NCBI RefSeq assembly: GCF_017592395.1
Contig: NZ_JAGFOU010000018.1
Coordinates: 28,214-81,038 of the forward strand
Source of the DNA: Actinomyces bowdenii
GTDB taxonomy: Bacteria > Actinomycetota > Actinomycetes > Actinomycetales > Actinomycetaceae
DNA: 52,825 nucleotides
Reading direction: 5' to 3'
Notes under the pieces: model-generated
Told to the model about the DNA's origin: nothing
Seen by the model: only the letters and a program-made list of their open reading frames with translations
The model's database searches: none
Shown: positions 8,212 through 16,463 of the stretch, in pieces
Layout of the letters: each line of letters begins with the position of its first letter
Numbering within the stretch: position 1 is the first letter of the stretch
Made by a program: the position numbers and the translations under genes

Positions 8212-9059
8212 GCGAGCGGGGTGCCCGGCGGGCCCTGACCTGGGGGAGCGCGCGGATCGGCGGGGGCGCGCCCGCCGTCGTCGTCCCCCTGACCGGGCCC
8301 ACCACCGGCGATGCGGCGGAGCAGGCCCGCCGTGCCGCGGCCGCGGGGGCCGATGCCCTGGAGCTGCGCGTGGACCTGCTCGACGAGGTGCGCCGGGCCC
8401 TGGAGGGCGCGGCCCCGCCGCCGGGGGAGGGCCCCGAGTCCCTCGCCGGGGCGGCCGGGCGGGCCCTGGAGGGCCTCGCCCGATGCGGCGGGGCCGGCCC
8501 GCCGGTGCTGCTGACCTGCCGCACGGCGGCCGAGGGCGGAGGGGCGCGGGTGGGGGAGGCCGCCTACAGGGCCCTCCTGCTCGCGATCCTCGAAGGACTG
8601 GGGGCCTGGGCCGGGCCGACGCGCCCCGCGGCCATCGACGTCGAGGTCCGGCGCGGCTGCCTGCCCGAGCTGGCCGCGCGCGCCCACGCGCGGGGGATCG
8701 ACGTCGTCGGCTCCTTCCACGATCTGGGGGGGACCCCTGCCGACGCCGAGCTGGAGGCGGTGCTCGTGCGCATGGCCGCCCAGGGCGCGGACCTGGCCAA
8801 GGTGGCGGTGATGCCGCAGAGCGCCGAGGATGTGGCCCGCCTGCTGGGGGTGGGCGCCCGGATGTCGGCGGGACTGGAGGTTCCCGTGGCCGCGATCTCC
8901 ATGGGCGCGCTGGGGGCGGTCAGTCGCGTGGCGCCGGTCTTCGGCTCGGCCCTGACCTTCGCCGTCGTGCCCGATGGGCGGGGGGAGGCCCGGGCCTCCG
9001 CCCCCGGCCAGCTCCCCATCGACGAGGTGCGCCGCTGCCTGGGCCTGCTGGGGGGCTGA
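8208..9059 (+). CDS. aroD: Type I 3-dehydroquinate dehydratase
   Basis: 283-residue enzyme of the shikimate pathway that forms a Schiff base with 3-dehydroquinate. The chain shows ALELRVDLLDEVR (substrate-binding Glu/Arg), PVLLTCRTAAEGG, the catalytic histidine H171 in VVGSFHDLGGTP and the Schiff-base lysine K198 in GADLAKVAVMP. The SMGALGAVSRVAPVFGSALTFA segment near the end matches the usual SMG...SR...GS pattern. It is about 30 residues longer than the family average because of a Gly/Pro-rich insertion near residues 65-95. Start chosen at the ATG overlapping the ppx stop. Actinobacteria more often carry the unrelated type II enzyme, so type I is worth noting. Confidence 0.92.
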   Translation: MSERGARRALTWGSARIGGGAPAVVVPLTGPTTGDAAEQARRAAAAGADALELRVDLLDEVRRALEGAAPPPGEGPESLAGAAGRALEGLARCGGAGPPVLLTCRTAAEGGGARVGEAAYRALLLAILEGLGAWAGPTRPAAIDVEVRRGCLPELAARAHARGIDVVGSFHDLGGTPADAELEAVLVRMAAQGADLAKVAVMPQSAEDVARLLGVGARMSAGLEVPVAAISMGALGAVSRVAPVFGSALTFAVVPDGRGEARASAPGQLPIDEVRRCLGLLGG

Positions 9060-9412
9060 ATCCTCCGGGCCCGGAGCCACTGGCAGCCGGAGGCTCTCAT
9101 GCCCGGAGGCGCTGGGTCTTGAGCGCCCCGGCGGCTGCCCGCGCGCCACGTGGGAGGGTCTGCCCGGTCCCAGTCCCGGTGGCCCGCCCCGTCGACGGCG
9201 ATGCCTGCGGGTGGGGCGCCTCACCGCCGGCCGCCTTCCGGGGCCGCTTCGCGGTGGCGTAGACTGCCCGGCGTTGCCCCGGCGAGGGACGCGCTGCCCA
9301 GCGCGCATCCGTGATCGACGTGGTGGTGCCTGGCGGTGCTGCGCGTCGATGCGCCCGCCGGACCACTGACCGCGGGGCGCTGGTCCCGCTCCTCATCATC
9401 TAGGAGAGCCAC
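9060..9412 (+). other. Intergenic region before rplY with a probable promoter
   Basis: No gene is supported in these 353 bases. Just after aroD are short GC stems (CCTCCGGGCCCGGAG and GAGCC/GGCTC) that could act as a terminator. A -10-like TAGACT at 9260-9265 has only a weak -35 partner (TTCCGG at 9236). If used, it would give the rplY mRNA a leader of about 140 bases, which holds no obvious T-box or riboswitch core. Confidence 0.4.
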
Positions 9413-10012
9413 ATGGCCAACAACGCCATCACCCTCACGGGCCAGGACCGCACCGAGTTCGGCAAGGGCTCGGCCCGCCAGGCCCGCCGCGCCGGCCAGG
9501 TCCCCGTCGTCGTCTACGGCCACGGCACCGAGCCGCGCCACCTGCTGCTGGAGGAGCACGCCACCCGCCTGGCCCTGCGCAGCAACGACAACGCCCTGGT
9601 CGAGCTCAGGATCGGCGGCGAGACCCTGCTGGTGCTGACCAAGGAGGTCCAGCGCCACCCCATCCGCCCCGGCGTCCAGCACGTGGACTTCCTGCTGGTC
9701 AACCGCAATGAGCGCGTTGAGGTCGAGGTTCCCGTGACCGTCGTCGGCGAGGCCGCCCCCGGCACCATCCACATGATCGAGGCCGCCCACGTCGTGCTGT
9801 CCGCCCCCGCCGTCTCCATCCCCGAGACCCTGGAGGTGGACATCACCGGCGTGGCCGGCGGGACCGTGCTGACCGTTGCCGACCTGACCCTGCCCGAGGG
9901 CGTCGAGGCCGTCTCCGACCCCGAGGCCGCGGTGGTCAACGTGGCCGACAAGGGCGCCGTGGCCGCCACCGTCCCCGAGGACGAGGCCGAGGGCGAGTCC
10001 GAGGGCCAGTGA
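9413..10012 (+). CDS. rplY: 50S ribosomal protein L25/general stress protein Ctc
   Basis: 199-residue long-form L25 (Ctc/TL5) that binds 5S rRNA in the large subunit. The N-terminal L25 domain (about 1-95) opens with AITLTGQDRTEFGKGSARQ and contains VVVYGHGTEPRHLLLE and RHPIRPGVQHVDFLLV. The C-terminal TL5 beta domain (about 97-185) is followed by a very acidic tail (EDEAEGESEG). AGGAGAGCC lies just before the ATG. The pair rplY-pth is a common bacterial arrangement, with pth starting 31 bases downstream. Confidence 0.96.
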   Translation: MANNAITLTGQDRTEFGKGSARQARRAGQVPVVVYGHGTEPRHLLLEEHATRLALRSNDNALVELRIGGETLLVLTKEVQRHPIRPGVQHVDFLLVNRNERVEVEVPVTVVGEAAPGTIHMIEAAHVVLSAPAVSIPETLEVDITGVAGGTVLTVADLTLPEGVEAVSDPEAAVVNVADKGAVAATVPEDEAEGESEGQ

Positions 10013-10042
10013 CCGAGTCGCAGCGAGCCGAGTGATCCGCCC

Positions 10043-10639
10043 GTGGCCTCCCCCTGGCTGATCGTCGGGCTGGGCAATCCCGAGGCCCGGTACGCCCGCA
10101 ACCGCCACAACGTCGGCCATATGGTCATCGAGGTGCTGGCGGGGCGTGCCGGGGCCCGGCTGTCCCCCCACAGGGCCCGCGCCCGCCTGGCCGAGGTGCG
10201 CCTGGGGATGCTGCCGGGCGGGGCGCCCGGCCCCCGGGCCGTCCTGGCCGCGCCCACCTCCTTCATGAATGTCTCCGGCGGCCCCGTGAAATCCCTCCTG
10301 GGCTACTACGGGGTGGACCCCGGCGCGGGGCTCCTGGTCATCCATGACGAGCTCGACATCCCGCCGCACGAGCTGCGCCTGAAGAAGGGCGGAGGGGAGG
10401 GCGGCCACAACGGCCTGCGCTCCATCTCCTCCGTGCTGGGGACCAAGGACTACGCGCGGCTGCGCGTGGGGGTGGGCCGCCCTCCGGGGCGCCAGGACCC
10501 CGCGGCCTTCGTGCTCTCCGACTTCCCCGCGCGCGAGCGCGAGGAGCTGGCGGTCACCCTGGAGCAGGCGGCCGACGTCGTCGAGCAGGTGGTGGCCGAG
10601 GGCTTCGAGGCCGCCCAGCAGCGCCTCCACGCCCCCTGA
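10043..10639 (+). CDS. pth: Peptidyl-tRNA hydrolase
   Basis: 198-residue hydrolase that releases peptides from peptidyl-tRNAs dropped by stalled ribosomes. Family motifs are LIVGLGNPEARYARNRHNVG (with the catalytic His in RHNVG), PTSFMNVSGGPV, VIHDELDIPPHELRLKKGGG and GHNGLRSI. Length is normal. The start is GTG with no clear Shine-Dalgarno sequence, so translation may depend on the upstream rplY cistron. The stop is followed after nine bases by a long palindrome and a convergent regulator gene. Confidence 0.96.
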   Translation: MASPWLIVGLGNPEARYARNRHNVGHMVIEVLAGRAGARLSPHRARARLAEVRLGMLPGGAPGPRAVLAAPTSFMNVSGGPVKSLLGYYGVDPGAGLLVIHDELDIPPHELRLKKGGGEGGHNGLRSISSVLGTKDYARLRVGVGRPPGRQDPAAFVLSDFPAREREELAVTLEQAADVVEQVVAEGFEAAQQRLHAP

Positions 10640-10648
10640 TCCTCCCCA

Positions 10649-10720
10649 CTTTCGACAATTTGCATGAGATCGGCCTTTTCCAGCGCTGGAAAAGGCCGAT
10701 CTCATGCAAATTGTCGAAAG
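10649..10720. repeat. 72-bp perfect palindrome, family A copy 1
   Basis: The two 36-base arms are perfectly complementary with no loop. Landmarks are TTTCGACAATTTGCATGAGA at the left, the centre CCAGCGCTGG and the mirrored TCTCATGCAAATTGTCGAAA at the right. It fills the gap between the convergent pth (stop 10639) and the response regulator (stop 10728). A close second copy lies at 22277. In RNA from either strand it would form a very stable hairpin, so it can act as a bidirectional terminator; its AT-rich, unrelated sequence also suits a dispersed mobile-type repeat. Confidence 0.9.
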
Positions 10721-10727
10721 GAAGGGG

Positions 10728-11450
10728 TCAGGTCATGAGGCCGGTCTCGTAGGCCACGACCACGGCCTGCACCCGGTCGCGCACATCCAGCTTGGCCAGC
10801 ACATTGCCCACATGGGTCTTGACCGTCGTGGCGGAGACGACCAGGTGCGCGGCGATCTCCGCGTTGGACATGCCGCGGGCCATGAGCATGAGGATCTCCC
10901 GCTCCCGGGGCGTCAGGGAGGCCAGCCGGGGATCCTCAGAGGCGGGGGCCCCACCGGTGTCGGGAAGGGCGGAGGCGAACATCTCCAGCATCCGCTGGGT
11001 GACGCGGGGCGAGACCACCGCCTCCCCGGAGGCGACCGTGCGGATGGCCTCGGCGAGCTCGGCGGGGCGCGTGTCCTTGAGCAGGAAGCCGGAGGCTCCC
11101 GCACGCAGCCCGGAGAAGGCGTACTCGTCCAGGTCGAAGGTGGTCAGGATGAGGATCCGGGTGCCGGGGCACTCCTGGGCGATGACCTCGGTGGCCTCGA
11201 TGCCGTTCATCCCCGGCATACGCACATCCATGAGGATGACATCGGGCCGCAGGGCCTTGGCCTGGGAGACGGCGGCGGCGCCGTCGGAGGCCTCGCCCAC
11301 CACCTCGATGCCCTCCTCGGCATCCAGGACCATGCGGAAGCCCATGCGCATGAGGGACTGGTCGTCGGCCAGGACCACGCGGACGGTGCGCAGCGGCTCG
11401 GCGTCCTGATCGTCGTCGCCGGCCGCGGTGTTCACAGAGGCATCTGCCAC
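10728..11450 (-). CDS. NarL/FixJ-family (LuxR HTH) response regulator
   Basis: 240-residue regulator with a receiver domain at about 22-140 (acidic D29/D30, phospho-acceptor D75 in VILMDVRMPG, Lys in GFLLKDTRP) and a LuxR-type helix-turn-helix at about 172-232. The HTH shows LTPREREILMLMARGMSNAE and a recognition helix near VSATTVKTHVGNVLAKL. It overlaps the kinase gene by 19 bases and is the last gene of the operon ABC ATPase, ABC-2 permease, kinase, regulator. Such sets usually autoregulate the transporter genes. Confidence 0.93.
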   Translation of the reverse strand: MADASVNTAAGDDDQDAEPLRTVRVVLADDQSLMRMGFRMVLDAEEGIEVVGEASDGAAAVSQAKALRPDVILMDVRMPGMNGIEATEVIAQECPGTRILILTTFDLDEYAFSGLRAGASGFLLKDTRPAELAEAIRTVASGEAVVSPRVTQRMLEMFASALPDTGGAPASEDPRLASLTPREREILMLMARGMSNAEIAAHLVVSATTVKTHVGNVLAKLDVRDRVQAVVVAYETGLMT

Positions 11451-13432
11451 GAGGGGCTCCCTTCATCCTGCTCGTCCCAGCGCAGGACGGCGCGCACACG
11501 CCATCCGGTGGGGGTGGGGCCGGCCTGCACTGATCCACCATAGACCGCGGCGCGCTCCCGCATGCCGATGAGGCCCTTGCCCGATCCGTGCATGGGCCGT
11601 GAGCCCGGGGCCGCCTGGTTGTCCACCGTGAGCACTGCGGTGCCCGTGTGGCGCTCCACGGTGACCGCCACCGACCTGGTGGTGGGGGCGTAGCGCAGCA
11701 CATTGGTCAAGGACTCCTGCGCGATGCGGAAGATGGTCAGCTGGAGGGCCTTGTCCGGCGGCAGGCTCGCCCCCGTCCACGTGTAGGTCACCGGCACCCC
11801 GGCGGCCCTGAAGTGCTCCACCAGGGTGGCGATGTCGGCCTGCGCGGGGGCGGGGGACAGGGGGGTGTCACCGGCGGTGGGGTCGGCGTGGGTGCCCGTG
11901 GCCTGACGGCGCAGGTCGGCGATCCGCGCGCTGGGCTCCTGCGGCGCCACCGTGCCCGGGGGCGCGAACTCGGGGACCGGCAGCTCGCGCACCACGGGGA
12001 CGGGGCCGGAGGCCACCGGGGGGCTCTGGGGCCCATGGCGCAGCGGATCCGCGCTCGGGTGCCCGGTGCCCTGGACGAGGCCGACCGGGTCGCCCGGGCC
12101 GCCGAGCCCGCCCGGCGCAGAGGGGGCCGAGGCGTCCGAGGGCGGCGAGGCCTCTGAAGGGGCAGGGGGGTCCTCGCGCAGGACTCCCACCAGGCGGCGG
12201 GTGTCGGCCAGAGCGCTGCGGCCGGTCTCCGAGAGCATCTCCAGGGCCTTCTTGGCCTGCTCGGGCTGGCGATCGAGAGCCGCCGAGGCGCCGTCGGCCA
12301 TGGTGATCATCACCGCCAGGGAGTGGGCGACGACGTCGTGCATCTCGCGGGCGATGCGGCTGCGCTCCTCCGCGGCGGCCAGCAGCGCGCTCTGCTCGCG
12401 GGCCAGGGCCAGGCGCGCCGCCTGCATCCGCATCTCCTCGAGGTTGCGGCGCGAGGCCCTGATGGTCAGTCCGATGAGCACGGGGATCGCGAAGACCACG
12501 AAGTTGCTGATGGCTTCGCGCCACGTCGTCTCAGGAGAGGCGCCGTCGTTGTCGAGGAGCAGGGCGCTGGCGGAGAACACCAGGCTGGTCACCACCCAGG
12601 CGCCCCAGGCCGCGGCAGGGCGGCGGTAGACGGCGATCGTGCCCAGGCACAGCGGAAGTCCCAGGACCATGAAGGCGGCGAGGCCCCCGATCGCCAAGGC
12701 GGCCTCCTCGGCGGTCAGGGGCAGCACCGCCTGGCCGATGACCTGGAAGGCGATGAGCAGCAGCAGGAGACCGGCCCAGCTCGCCAGGGGGAAGCGGCGC
12801 CGAACCGCCAGCAGGATGACCGCGATGACGCTGGAGCCCAGGGCCAGGGGCAGGGCGCTGGCGATCTCGCGGGGGAGGTTCTGCAGCTCCGAGGGGCGCA
12901 TCAGCAGCAGGAGGCCCAGGGGGATGTTGATCAGGAAGATGCTCAGGGCGATGAGGGAGTCCACCTGCCAGGGGTGCTCGCGGTACCAGGTGCGCAGGCG
13001 GGCGCCCACGGAGGCGCGCACGGGGGAGGCTCGGTGCAGTGCGGTGGTCAGGTGCATCGTGGCAAGTGTGGCATCTTCTGGGGCTGCGCGGCCCCCGGGT
13101 GCGGTTGTGGCGGTCGTGGTGGGGCGGGGTGGGCTCTGGCGCGCAGTGCCCGACGACGAGGGCAGCGCCCGGGCGGCGGCCTGGAGCAGTGCCAGGCGGG
13201 CGGAGCGCGGGGAGGCATTGGCGCCGTCCAGGCCGGTGGGCGGCGGGCCTGGGAGGCGGGCGCTGGGGCCGGGCTCATGGGAAGGCTTGGGGGCGGGGCG
13301 GTCCTGGTCGGGCAGGCCGCAGGGCTCGGGCCGGCCGGGTGCCGCGTCGACGAGGCCGGTGCAGCGGGCCGGGCCGCCCCGCAGTGCTGCGGGACGGCCC
13401 GGGGCGGGGTCGCCTCGGTGGGTCACCACCAT
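11432..13432 (-). CDS. NarL-type sensor histidine kinase with proline-rich insert
   Basis: Up to 666 residues. The core has about six membrane segments (residues 145-325 of the long form), a short coiled segment, and the HisKA_3 dimerisation domain with SRIAREMHDVVAHSLAVMI (H365). The ATPase domain follows, with FRIAQESLTNVLRYAP and GSGKGLIGMRERAAVYGG. About 110 low-complexity Pro/Ala/Ser residues separate the two catalytic parts. The start is uncertain: the frame is open to 13432, eight bases after the permease stop, with strong G/C third positions, but an ATG at 13057 (541 residues) begins just before the membrane part. Neither has a good ribosome site. Partner of the NarL-type regulator it overlaps. 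Confidence 0.82.
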   Translation of the reverse strand: MVVTHRGDPAPGRPAALRGGPARCTGLVDAAPGRPEPCGLPDQDRPAPKPSHEPGPSARLPGPPPTGLDGANASPRSARLALLQAAARALPSSSGTARQSPPRPTTTATTAPGGRAAPEDATLATMHLTTALHRASPVRASVGARLRTWYREHPWQVDSLIALSIFLINIPLGLLLLMRPSELQNLPREIASALPLALGSSVIAVILLAVRRRFPLASWAGLLLLLIAFQVIGQAVLPLTAEEAALAIGGLAAFMVLGLPLCLGTIAVYRRPAAAWGAWVVTSLVFSASALLLDNDGASPETTWREAISNFVVFAIPVLIGLTIRASRRNLEEMRMQAARLALAREQSALLAAAEERSRIAREMHDVVAHSLAVMITMADGASAALDRQPEQAKKALEMLSETGRSALADTRRLVGVLREDPPAPSEASPPSDASAPSAPGGLGGPGDPVGLVQGTGHPSADPLRHGPQSPPVASGPVPVVRELPVPEFAPPGTVAPQEPSARIADLRRQATGTHADPTAGDTPLSPAPAQADIATLVEHFRAAGVPVTYTWTGASLPPDKALQLTIFRIAQESLTNVLRYAPTTRSVAVTVERHTGTAVLTVDNQAAPGSRPMHGSGKGLIGMRERAAVYGGSVQAGPTPTGWRVRAVLRWDEQDEGSPSWQMPL

Positions 13433-13439
13433 GGGGGCC

Positions 13440-14297
13440 TCAGGCGTCCCTGCGGGAGAAGGCGAGCCAGCCCAGGGCGAGGGGCACCAGGGTCCAGGCC
13501 AGGAAGGCGGCCAGCACGACGGGGTGGTCGACAGAGGCCTGGGCCCACCGCGAGGTGTACTCCAGGGGGTCGGACACGGAGAGCGAGGCGGCTGAGGGCA
13601 GGATCTCGACGACCTTGACGGCCCACTCCCACTTCATGGTCATGAGGCGGACGGGGATGTCGATGACGAACAGCAGCACCGTCATGACGGTGATCGTCCC
13701 GGCGGTGGAGCGCAGCAGGAAGCCCGTGCCCAGGCTCATGAGCGCGATGAGGGCGAAGGCCAGGCCCGTGCCCCAGAACAGGCCCAGGTACTCGGCGTCG
13801 GCCAGGGAGCCTGCGTGACCGTCCATGAAGGGCGCCGAGATGGCCCAGGACAGGGCGGTGGAGATGAGGCCGAGGGCGAAGGCCATGGTGCCGACCGTGA
13901 TCGCCTTGGCCACCAGCAGGCGTCCCCGGTGGGGGACGGCCGCCAGGGACGAGCGGATCTGCCCCGAGGAGTACTCCCCGGTGACGGTCAGGGCCGCCAG
14001 GACCGCCACCGCGATCTGGCCGAAGGTGGCGCCGGAGGTGACGGCCTCGGCGGCTCCCGCCTGGGTCTCGGGGCTCGTGCTCATCGCGATGGCCAGGCCG
14101 GCGCCGAACAGGACGGTGATGGCGACGGTGATGGAGGAGGTGATCCAGGTCGAGTTCAGGGAGCGGATCTTGGCCCACTCCGCGGCGATGGCCCGGGCGA
14201 AGGTCTGGCGCCCGGTGATGGCCGGGCGGCGCAGGGACCGGGAGGGGCGTGCGGCTTGTGCGGTGGTCAGTGCCGGTGAGGCGGTGGTCGTGGTCAT
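13440..14297 (-). CDS. ABC-2 type transporter permease
   Basis: 285-residue integral membrane protein with about six hydrophobic segments, matching ABC-2 permeases of the NatB/BcrB kind. After a Ser/Thr/Ala-rich N-terminus come FARAIAAEWAKIRSLNSTWI, the usual amphipathic start before the first segment, and VTGEYSSGQIRSSLAAVPHR, the cytoplasmic motif of this family. It lies 31 bases downstream of its ATPase, and the histidine kinase follows directly. Substrate unknown; homologues with kinase neighbours often concern antibiotic or lantibiotic resistance. Confidence 0.9.
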   Translation of the reverse strand: MTTTTASPALTTAQAARPSRSLRRPAITGRQTFARAIAAEWAKIRSLNSTWITSSITVAITVLFGAGLAIAMSTSPETQAGAAEAVTSGATFGQIAVAVLAALTVTGEYSSGQIRSSLAAVPHRGRLLVAKAITVGTMAFALGLISTALSWAISAPFMDGHAGSLADAEYLGLFWGTGLAFALIALMSLGTGFLLRSTAGTITVMTVLLFVIDIPVRLMTMKWEWAVKVVEILPSAASLSVSDPLEYTSRWAQASVDHPVVLAAFLAWTLVPLALGWLAFSRRDA

Positions 14298-14328
14298 GAT
14301 CGTGCCTTTCGGGGTGTGCGGGAGCGGG

Positions 14329-15315
14329 TCAGGCGGCCCGGCTGCTGTGCTGGGCGGGGCGCTGCATGGCGGGTGCCGGGAACTGGGAGCCGGCTGCGCC
14401 GGTGGTCACTGGGCTGCCCGTGGTGTACTCGACCTCGTCACCGGTGAGGTTGAGGTAGGCCTCCTCCAGGCTGGCACTGAGGGTGGTCAGCTCGTGGAGG
14501 ATGATGCCGGTGGAGGCGGCGACCTCGCCGATGGTGGCGGCGGGGGCGGTGGTGGTCTGCAGGACGCCGGGCTCCAGGGCGGTGGCCTCGATGCCGCGGC
14601 GGGCGAGCTCCTGGGCCAGGGCGGTGGCCTGGGGGGAGGCGATGCGCACACGGCTGGTGGTGGCCGAGGCGATGACGTCGTTGACGGGGCCGGAGGTGAG
14701 GATGCGGCCGCGCCCGATGACGATGAGGTGGTCGGCGGTCTGGGCCATCTCACTCATGAGGTGGGAGGAGATGAAGATGGTGCGGCCCTCGGCGGCCAGG
14801 TTGCGGCAGGTCTCGCGCACCCACTTGACGCCCTCGGGGTCCAGGCCGTTGACGGGCTCATCGAAGATGAGGACCTGGGGGTCTCCCAGGAGCGCTGCGG
14901 CGATGCCCAGGCGCTGGCCCATCCCGAGGCTGAACCCCTTGACGCGCTTCTTGGCCACGCTGGTCAGGCCGGTGAGCTCCAGGACCTGGTCGACCCTGCT
15001 GGTGGGGATGCCATTGGAGACGGCGAGCTGGGTCAGGTGGGCGCGGGCGGTGCGCGAGCCGTGCAGGCCCTTGGCATCCAGCAGGGCGCCGACCTCGCAC
15101 AGTGGCGCGGCCAGGTCCCGGTAGGGCCTGCCGTTGACTGTCACGCGGCCGGCGGTGGGCTTGTCCAGGCCCATGATCATGCGCATGGTGGTGGACTTGC
15201 CGGCGCCGTTGGGGCCCAGGAAACCGGTGACGGTGCCCGGCTCGACGGTGAAGGAGATGTGGTCCACGGCGACCTTGCTGCCGTAGTGCTTGGTCAGGTC
15301 GACTGCCTCGATCAT
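14329..15315 (-). CDS. ABC-2 transporter ATP-binding protein
   Basis: 328-residue ATPase of the drug-exporter (DrrA/NatA/BcrA) class. Walker A GPNGAGKSTT is near residue 35, the signature FSLGMGQRLGIAAALLGDP near 130-150, and Walker B VLIFDEPVNGLDPEGV follows. The substitution of the usual LSGGQ by FSLGMGQR is characteristic of this class. The C-terminal 100 residues form the accessory domain with an Ala/Ser-rich tail. First gene of the four-gene transporter/two-component operon. Confidence 0.93.
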   Translation of the reverse strand: MIEAVDLTKHYGSKVAVDHISFTVEPGTVTGFLGPNGAGKSTTMRMIMGLDKPTAGRVTVNGRPYRDLAAPLCEVGALLDAKGLHGSRTARAHLTQLAVSNGIPTSRVDQVLELTGLTSVAKKRVKGFSLGMGQRLGIAAALLGDPQVLIFDEPVNGLDPEGVKWVRETCRNLAAEGRTIFISSHLMSEMAQTADHLIVIGRGRILTSGPVNDVIASATTSRVRIASPQATALAQELARRGIEATALEPGVLQTTTAPAATIGEVAASTGIILHELTTLSASLEEAYLNLTGDEVEYTTGSPVTTGAAGSQFPAPAMQRPAQHSSRAA

Positions 15316-15707
15316 GGTGGGGTCCTCTTCTCTCTGCTCGGTAGGGGCTGATCGGTGCGGAATGCGGGGTGCGGGTTGGTCGATGGAGGGGCCGGCGGTG
15401 CCGGGCTGCGAGGGCCGCTGTGTGGCGGCTGCTGCGCGGGCTCCCGGGTGCTGACCCGATATCCATCACGGTAGGCGGGGGAGGGTGTGAGCCGGATCGG
15501 CCCGGCTGAGGAACCCGGGGCATTGGCCGATGAGCCCACCGGCCGAGGGGAGTCCTCCTGGCGGAGGAGAGTCCGGGGTTATCCACAGGCGTGGCGGTTG
15601 GACTGGCGTGGGGTGGGCGCTGTGGTTACAGTCGTGTGATCAGTGCTGGTCAATGCCGACCGTGCTGGTGGTTCCCGGTTTCTTCTGCTTTGTGGTGATG
15701 GTGGTCG
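15316..15707. other. 392-bp divergent intergenic region
   Basis: No coding frame is convincing here. It must carry the promoter of the ABC operon (minus) and of the DUF6318 gene (plus). A possible plus-strand -10 is TACAGT at 15627-15632, without a good -35. A perfect DnaA-box sequence TTATCCACA lies at 15579-15587 on the plus strand. Only one is present and there is no AT-rich stretch, so this is not an origin. Confidence 0.4.
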
Positions 15708-16463
15708 ATGATGAGCACGTGTGGGGTGTGTGGGCGTGGGCGCTCCGGGTGGGGGCGGCTGGTGATGTGCGTGGTGCTGGTGGTGGCCCCCGCCCTGGGC
15801 GGGTGCGGTGGCGGGGGAGGCGGTGCGGCGGCCTCGGCGGGGCCGGCAGTGGGCGCGTCCCCCGTGGCGACGGCCAGCCCTGGAAGCTCGGCGGGTGCGC
15901 CGGAGCCGGGGGCTGTGGGATCCGGGACGGGGGAGTCGGAGGCGCCGGGTGCCGGCGTGGGTGCTGATCCGAGCGGTGGGCCGGTGGCGGAGCTGCCGGC
16001 GGAGCAGGAGGCCAGTCGTCGGGCCGCCTTGGCGACGGCGCTGCCTGAGAGGCCTGCGGGCATGGATGAGAACTCCCCGGCGGGTGCGATCGCGACGGCG
16101 GAGTACTTCGTCCAGCTCTACCCGTATGTGTACGCCACGGGGGATCTGGAGCAGTGGCGGGCGATGAGCCGCGAGGACTGCGTCTTCTGCACCTCGGTCA
16201 TCGACAATGTCACCGAGTTGCACAGCAAGGGCGGGTGGCGTGATCCGTGGGTGCATACCGTGACCAACACCCAGTACGTCGAGCCCGGCCCCGGCAGTGA
16301 CTACTCCCGTATCGATGTGGTTTTCAATAGGGATGCGACCTACACCTACGATGGGAGTGGGAACGCTCCCGATGTTGCTGATGCCAATGGTGGGGTTGTT
16401 CTCATGCTCGCGATGAAATATGAAAATGGGCGATGGGTTATCAGGGAAGGCGAGCCGGCGTGA
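15708..16463 (+). CDS. DUF6318 family lipoprotein
   Basis: 251-residue predicted lipoprotein. A basic N-terminus and hydrophobic stretch lead to lipobox ALGGC near residue 33, followed by a Gly/Ala/Ser/Pro-rich linker of about 85 residues. The folded domain opens with RPAGMDENSPAGAIATAEYF and includes LEQWRAMSREDCVFCTSVID, whose CxxC is typical of DUF6318, a family of unknown function known mainly from Actinomycetaceae and relatives. A possible later start is ATG 15762. The last 150 bases are clearly lower in GC than the rest. The stop overlaps the next gene (GTGA), so the two are co-expressed. Confidence 0.82.
   Translation: MMSTCGVCGRGRSGWGRLVMCVVLVVAPALGGCGGGGGGAAASAGPAVGASPVATASPGSSAGAPEPGAVGSGTGESEAPGAGVGADPSGGPVAELPAEQEASRRAALATALPERPAGMDENSPAGAIATAEYFVQLYPYVYATGDLEQWRAMSREDCVFCTSVIDNVTELHSKGGWRDPWVHTVTNTQYVEPGPGSDYSRIDVVFNRDATYTYDGSGNAPDVADANGGVVLMLAMKYENGRWVIREGEPA

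Noticed and set aside
7164..9308. Minus-strand open frame of 714 codons opposite ppx and aroD
   Set aside because: Antisense shadow of well-supported genes in very GC-rich DNA; composition is low-complexity with no domain or start signal.
15579..15587. Perfect DnaA box TTATCCACA as a replication origin
   Set aside because: Single box, no AT-rich unwinding region and no dnaA or dnaN nearby; a chance or minor binding site.
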